From [Clostridium] citroniae WAL-17108 (GTDB taxonomy: Bacteria > Bacillota > Clostridia > Lachnospirales > Lachnospiraceae), in NCBI RefSeq assembly GCF_000233455.1, contig NZ_JH376430.1, positions 1 through 64,000 on the forward strand: a stretch of DNA of 64,000 bases, given 5' to 3'. Positions 60,982-64,000 of the stretch are shown here, in pieces. The notes beneath the pieces were generated by a model. It saw only the letters and a program-made list of their open reading frames with translations. It was not told where the DNA came from and did no database searches. The number at the start of each line of letters is the position of its first letter. Positions within the stretch are counted from its first letter, which is position 1. The position numbers and the translations under genes are program-made.

Positions 60982-61932
60982 CTAATCTTCCAGCAGGCGG
61001 GCCACATCCAGTTTTCCCCACCCCTGCTGGTTATGGGGCAGGCCCAGGTTCACGGCCCGTTCACGGATGCGCAGCTTCACATCCTTGTTGCTCATTTCCG
61101 GGTACTTTTCCAGTAAAAGTGCAATGGCGCCGGATACCAGAGGTGTTGACATGCTGGTTCCTGACTTTGAGAAATACCGGCCGGGCTCATTGCAGCAGCT
61201 GACGATCCCCGACCCGGGAGCCACAATATCCGGCTTGCAGATACATGCCAAAGTGGGACCGCGGCCGGAATAATCCACCATCCGGCTTCCCATCACTTCC
61301 ACTTCCTTATGGTCATCGGAGCATCCCACTGTGATAACCTTGCGGCTGATCCCCGGTGTGGTAATGGTCATACGGCCCGGACCATGGTTGCCGGCTGCCA
61401 CTACCACAACCAGCCCATCATCCCAGGCCGCATTGACTCCCCTCACCAATATGGAGTTCTCCGTCATATCACGTCTGGAAAGGGAGCCCACTGAAATGTT
61501 CACAATGCGAATGCCGTACTCCTGCATGTGCTCCCTGATCCATTTTAATCCTGCCAGTACATCCGAGGCATATCCATTTCCCTTGTGATCCAGTACCTTT
61601 ACAGATATCAGACTGCATCCAGGCGCCACCCCTCTGTACTTTCCTTCCGAGGAAGCGCCGCTCCCTCCTATCATAGCTGATATATGAGTCCCGTGCCCGT
61701 TGTCGTCATAGGGCTGCGGCCTCTGGTTTACATAATCAGCAAAGGCTGTTACTCTATCCTTAAAATCCTCATGGAGATAAACGCCGGTGTCCAGGACTGC
61801 AACACCAACCCCTTTCCCCGTGATTCCCATGGAATATACGATGTCACAATTTATGTCTTCTCTTGCCTGATTCACATCACGATATTCTCCTTTTTTTATT
61901 AGGATATTCCGGGAAAATGAATTGCGTTCCAC
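60982..61932 (-). CDS. Subtilisin-family serine protease without signal peptide
   Basis: A 316-aa S8 peptidase. The catalytic triad is complete: Asp48 (VLDTG), His80 (NGHGTH) and Ser260 (GTSMSTP), with oxyanion Asn182 (AAGNHG). No signal peptide, membrane segment or long pro-domain is visible; only about 30 residues precede the core. This matches intracellular subtilases of the ISP type. Substrates are unknown. Confidence 0.93.
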   Translation of the reverse strand: MERNSFSRNILIKKGEYRDVNQAREDINCDIVYSMGITGKGVGVAVLDTGVYLHEDFKDRVTAFADYVNQRPQPYDDNGHGTHISAMIGGSGASSEGKYRGVAPGCSLISVKVLDHKGNGYASDVLAGLKWIREHMQEYGIRIVNISVGSLSRRDMTENSILVRGVNAAWDDGLVVVVAAGNHGPGRMTITTPGISRKVITVGCSDDHKEVEVMGSRMVDYSGRGPTLACICKPDIVAPGSGIVSCCNEPGRYFSKSGTSMSTPLVSGAIALLLEKYPEMSNKDVKLRIRERAVNLGLPHNQQGWGKLDVARLLED

Positions 61933-62002
61933 TGCGCCGCCCGCAGTCCCGGGAAAATACCGTTGTGAAAAGGAAAATTAATTTTTATAGATCCATGGGT
62001 GT

Positions 62003-63769
62003 TTAAAAGACTGCCTCCACAACCTCCTGCCGGTCCACATCAATGACGCCATATGAGTTGATCCTCAGTTTAGGTATCACCGGCAGGCTTACAAAGGCAA
62101 GTGTCATAAAGGCATCAATGTCTTCGCTGATCCCCAGCTCCCTTGTCTGTTCCTTCAGTTTCTCAAGCTGAAATTCCACCTCATACACGGAAGCCTGGGT
62201 CATGATGCCGCCGATGGGAAGGGCCAGCTCCCCTGTCACCTGTCCGTCCACCGCCACGGCAAGGCCGCCTTTATTCTTTCTCACGGCATTGGCTGCCAAA
62301 ACCATATCCCTGTCATTGGTACCTATGACAATAAGATTGTGGGAATCATGGGCCACACTGGTGGCCACTGCACCTTTCTTCAGTCCATATCCTCCAATAA
62401 AGCCAATGCCGGTATGACCTGTATGTAAATGGCGCTCAAAGACAGCTGCCTTTACAATGTCTTCATTCAGATCCACTCCCTGTGCCCTGTCCCCCTGCGC
62501 CGCGGCAGTATCGTCATCCGGCCATGGCAGGATCCTCTCTTGTGTGAGCAGCTCATGGGGCTTAAACTGGATCACACGCTGCATGGTTCCCTTCTTTTCC
62601 AGCTCCAGGTCCTTTAATGTAATTTCATCCAGATGGAAGGAATCAAATACCCTTGGGAATGCAGATGCCAGCTCCCGGCTTTTGTCCTCCTTTTCCTGAA
62701 TGCATACGCCCTTTTCCGCTGCCAGTTTCCCGTCTTTATACACGGCCAGCACACGGAAATCTTTTAAATCCTCCAGCACTGCCAGGTCTGCCCGCAGTCC
62801 GGGCATGACGGCCCCTCTGTCCTTTAAGCCAAAGTACCTGGCGCTGTGGAGAGTCCCCATCTTAATGGCCTTTATGGGATCCGCCCCCAGTGAAACAGCC
62901 TTGCGTATGATATAGTCAATATGCCCCATGGAGATCAGATCACCGGGGTGTTTGTCGTCCGTGACCAGCATGCAGCGCTCATAATAAGGGGCGGCAAACA
63001 GTGGCATCAGCGCCTCCAGGTTCCTGGCCGCGGTCCCCTCCCTTATCATGATGTACTGGCCTCTGCCAAGCTTTTTCAGCGCCTCATCAATATCTGAACA
63101 CTCATGGTCCGAGAGCACCCCGGCGCACACATAAGCATTCAGCCCATTTCCCTCCAAAAACGGAGCATGGCCGTCTATCACCTTTCCCCTGCTGCCGGCA
63201 TCACTGAGTTTCCCCATCAAGTCATCCATTCCGGCAACCACTCCCAGGGAGTTCATCACCTCCGCAAGGCCCAGCACACGCGGGTTGTCGTAGTAAGGCT
63301 TTAGATCCTCCGGTCCCAGAACAGCCCCCGACTCATCCAAAGCCGTGGCAGGAACACAGGAGGGCATCATGATAAATACATCCAGATCCAGGTCTTTGGT
63401 GGTCTCCAGCATATAGTCGATCCCCTGGCAGCCGGCCACATTGCCGATCTCATGGGGATCCGCTATGACAGCCGTGGTGCCGTGAGGCAGGACCGCCTTC
63501 TCAAATTCAGGAGGTGACACCATGGCGCTTTCAATATGTATATGACCGTCAATAAAGCCGGGGCAGATGTACCGGCCCGACAGGTCCACATTGTGCTCCC
63601 CCTCATAATCCCCTATGCCAGCTATGTATCCGTCCTCGATGGCGATATCAGCCACCTCGGTCTTTTCCGTAAAAACATTCACAACCGTCCCGCCTTTTAA
63701 TACCAGGGATGCCTTGCGCCTGCCTGATGCCACATCCATCATTTTCCTTAAATCCCCATATAGGTCCAC
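62003..63769 (-). CDS. ade: Adenine deaminase
   Basis: A 588-aa amidohydrolase converting adenine to hypoxanthine and ammonia for purine salvage. The metal-binding HxH (His76, His78 in GHIHIE), VIADPHEIGNV, and the C-terminal ADE domain with HLHTGHTGIGFIGGYG are diagnostic. GTG start at 63769 with AAAGGAGG 9 nt upstream. Transcription comes from 63907-63935 through a strongly structured leader. Confidence 0.95.
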   Translation of the reverse strand: MDLYGDLRKMMDVASGRRKASLVLKGGTVVNVFTEKTEVADIAIEDGYIAGIGDYEGEHNVDLSGRYICPGFIDGHIHIESAMVSPPEFEKAVLPHGTTAVIADPHEIGNVAGCQGIDYMLETTKDLDLDVFIMMPSCVPATALDESGAVLGPEDLKPYYDNPRVLGLAEVMNSLGVVAGMDDLMGKLSDAGSRGKVIDGHAPFLEGNGLNAYVCAGVLSDHECSDIDEALKKLGRGQYIMIREGTAARNLEALMPLFAAPYYERCMLVTDDKHPGDLISMGHIDYIIRKAVSLGADPIKAIKMGTLHSARYFGLKDRGAVMPGLRADLAVLEDLKDFRVLAVYKDGKLAAEKGVCIQEKEDKSRELASAFPRVFDSFHLDEITLKDLELEKKGTMQRVIQFKPHELLTQERILPWPDDDTAAAQGDRAQGVDLNEDIVKAAVFERHLHTGHTGIGFIGGYGLKKGAVATSVAHDSHNLIVIGTNDRDMVLAANAVRKNKGGLAVAVDGQVTGELALPIGGIMTQASVYEVEFQLEKLKEQTRELGISEDIDAFMTLAFVSLPVIPKLRINSYGVIDVDRQEVVEAVF

Positions 63770-63797
63770 AAAAAACTACCTCCTTTTATTCATCCGT

Positions 63798-63882
63798 GTA
63801 CCCTCCGAGTCTCCGGCACCCAGATTTGCGAGTTGATTCTTGCCAGCCGCAAAGCCGGGTTCCGGGGAGACTTTGGGAGTAC
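63798..63882 (-). promoter_or_regulatory. Long structured leader upstream of ade
   Basis: The outer arms GTACTCCC/GGAGGGTAC (63875-63882 with 63798-63806), the middle arms AGTCTCC/GGAGACT (63866-63872 with 63808-63814), an inner GAACCC/GGGT helix and a distal TTTGCG/CGCAAA hairpin form one continuous 85-nt imperfect stem. It lies wholly within the predicted 5' leader and has no U-run, so it is not a standard terminator. It does not show the conserved loops of the purine riboswitch. Confidence 0.6.
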
Positions 63883-63906
63883 ATCCGCCCCAATGTAGTT
63901 GATATC

Positions 63907-63935
63907 ATAATACTATAATATGATGGAAAGTACAA
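63907..63935 (-). promoter_or_regulatory. Promoter of ade
   Basis: Minus-strand TTGTAC (63930-63935), 17-bp spacer, TATTAT (63907-63912). Right of it the sequence to the window end is AT-rich with no gene. Confidence 0.6.
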
Positions 63936-64000
63936 TATTCTGCAATTTTTTTACATTATTAGGAATGAAACACTTGTATTTCCAATTTATCGTGCTATAA

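Noticed and set aside
63798..63882. Purine riboswitch upstream of ade
   Set aside because: The three-way junction and conserved kissing loops of purine riboswitches are absent; the structure is a single long stem.

Overview
The window reads as a chromosomal segment of an anaerobic Firmicute of the family Lachnospiraceae (Clostridium cluster XIVa, Enterocloster/clostridioforme-like). Supports are the 5' end of a cluster XIVa-type 16S rRNA at the left edge, a zinc-type S14, a KOW protein inside the ribosomal operon, energy-coupling factor (ECF) transporter genes linked to truA-rplM-rpsI, and several secreted proteins with clostridial aromatic/glycine cell-wall-binding repeats. The species assignment is inference. 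Almost all genes are on the minus strand, including rRNA and ribosomal proteins, so replication most likely runs right to left here.

Layout. 1-740: 16S rRNA 5' end preceded by two tRNA-Ser genes with a strong promoter. 0.85-9.9 kb: housekeeping genes (rnz-tsaD-ispD; tex-tsaE-tsaB-rimI) around a von Willebrand factor A (VWA) lipoprotein. 10-16.9 kb: two small membrane proteins, hom with an ACT/HTH partner, prfB with its programmed frameshift, and secA. 17.1-19.3 kb: plus-strand csp, a CarD-like gene that appears to start at CTG, and hpf; the carD-hpf gap holds a dense DnaA-box cluster. 19.5-23.4 kb: NlpC/P60 wall hydrolase, trxB, an SDR oxidoreductase and a small wall-binding secreted protein behind a MerR-type promoter. 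23.5-28 kb: rpsI-rplM, truA and the ECF module ecfT-ecfA2-ecfA1.

28.0-41.3 kb looks like an accessory block at the junction of ecfA1 and rplQ, genes that are neighbours in many Firmicutes. It holds an aldarate (glucarate/galactarate) cluster (gudD-like, tctC, tctB, tctA, second gudD-like, divergent LysR regulator), a solute-binding lipoprotein overlapping a membrane diguanylate cyclase, and two wall-binding-repeat proteins. 41.3-58.2 kb: the complete S10-spc-alpha supercluster, rpsJ to rplQ, with secY, adk, map, infA and rpoA. 58.3-64 kb: a large wall-binding-repeat protein, an rRNA-type methyltransferase, a subtilase without a signal peptide, and adenine deaminase behind a strongly structured leader.

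The most notable items are the DnaA-box cluster far from any dnaA gene, the 19-bp-spacer MerR-type promoter on a secreted wall protein, the CTG start of the CarD-like gene, a terminator-like hairpin in the csp leader, the solute-binding-protein/diguanylate-cyclase pair, the long leader stem of ade, and the accessory block inside the ribosomal neighbourhood. I saw no CRISPR array, insertion sequence, prophage or obvious defence system.
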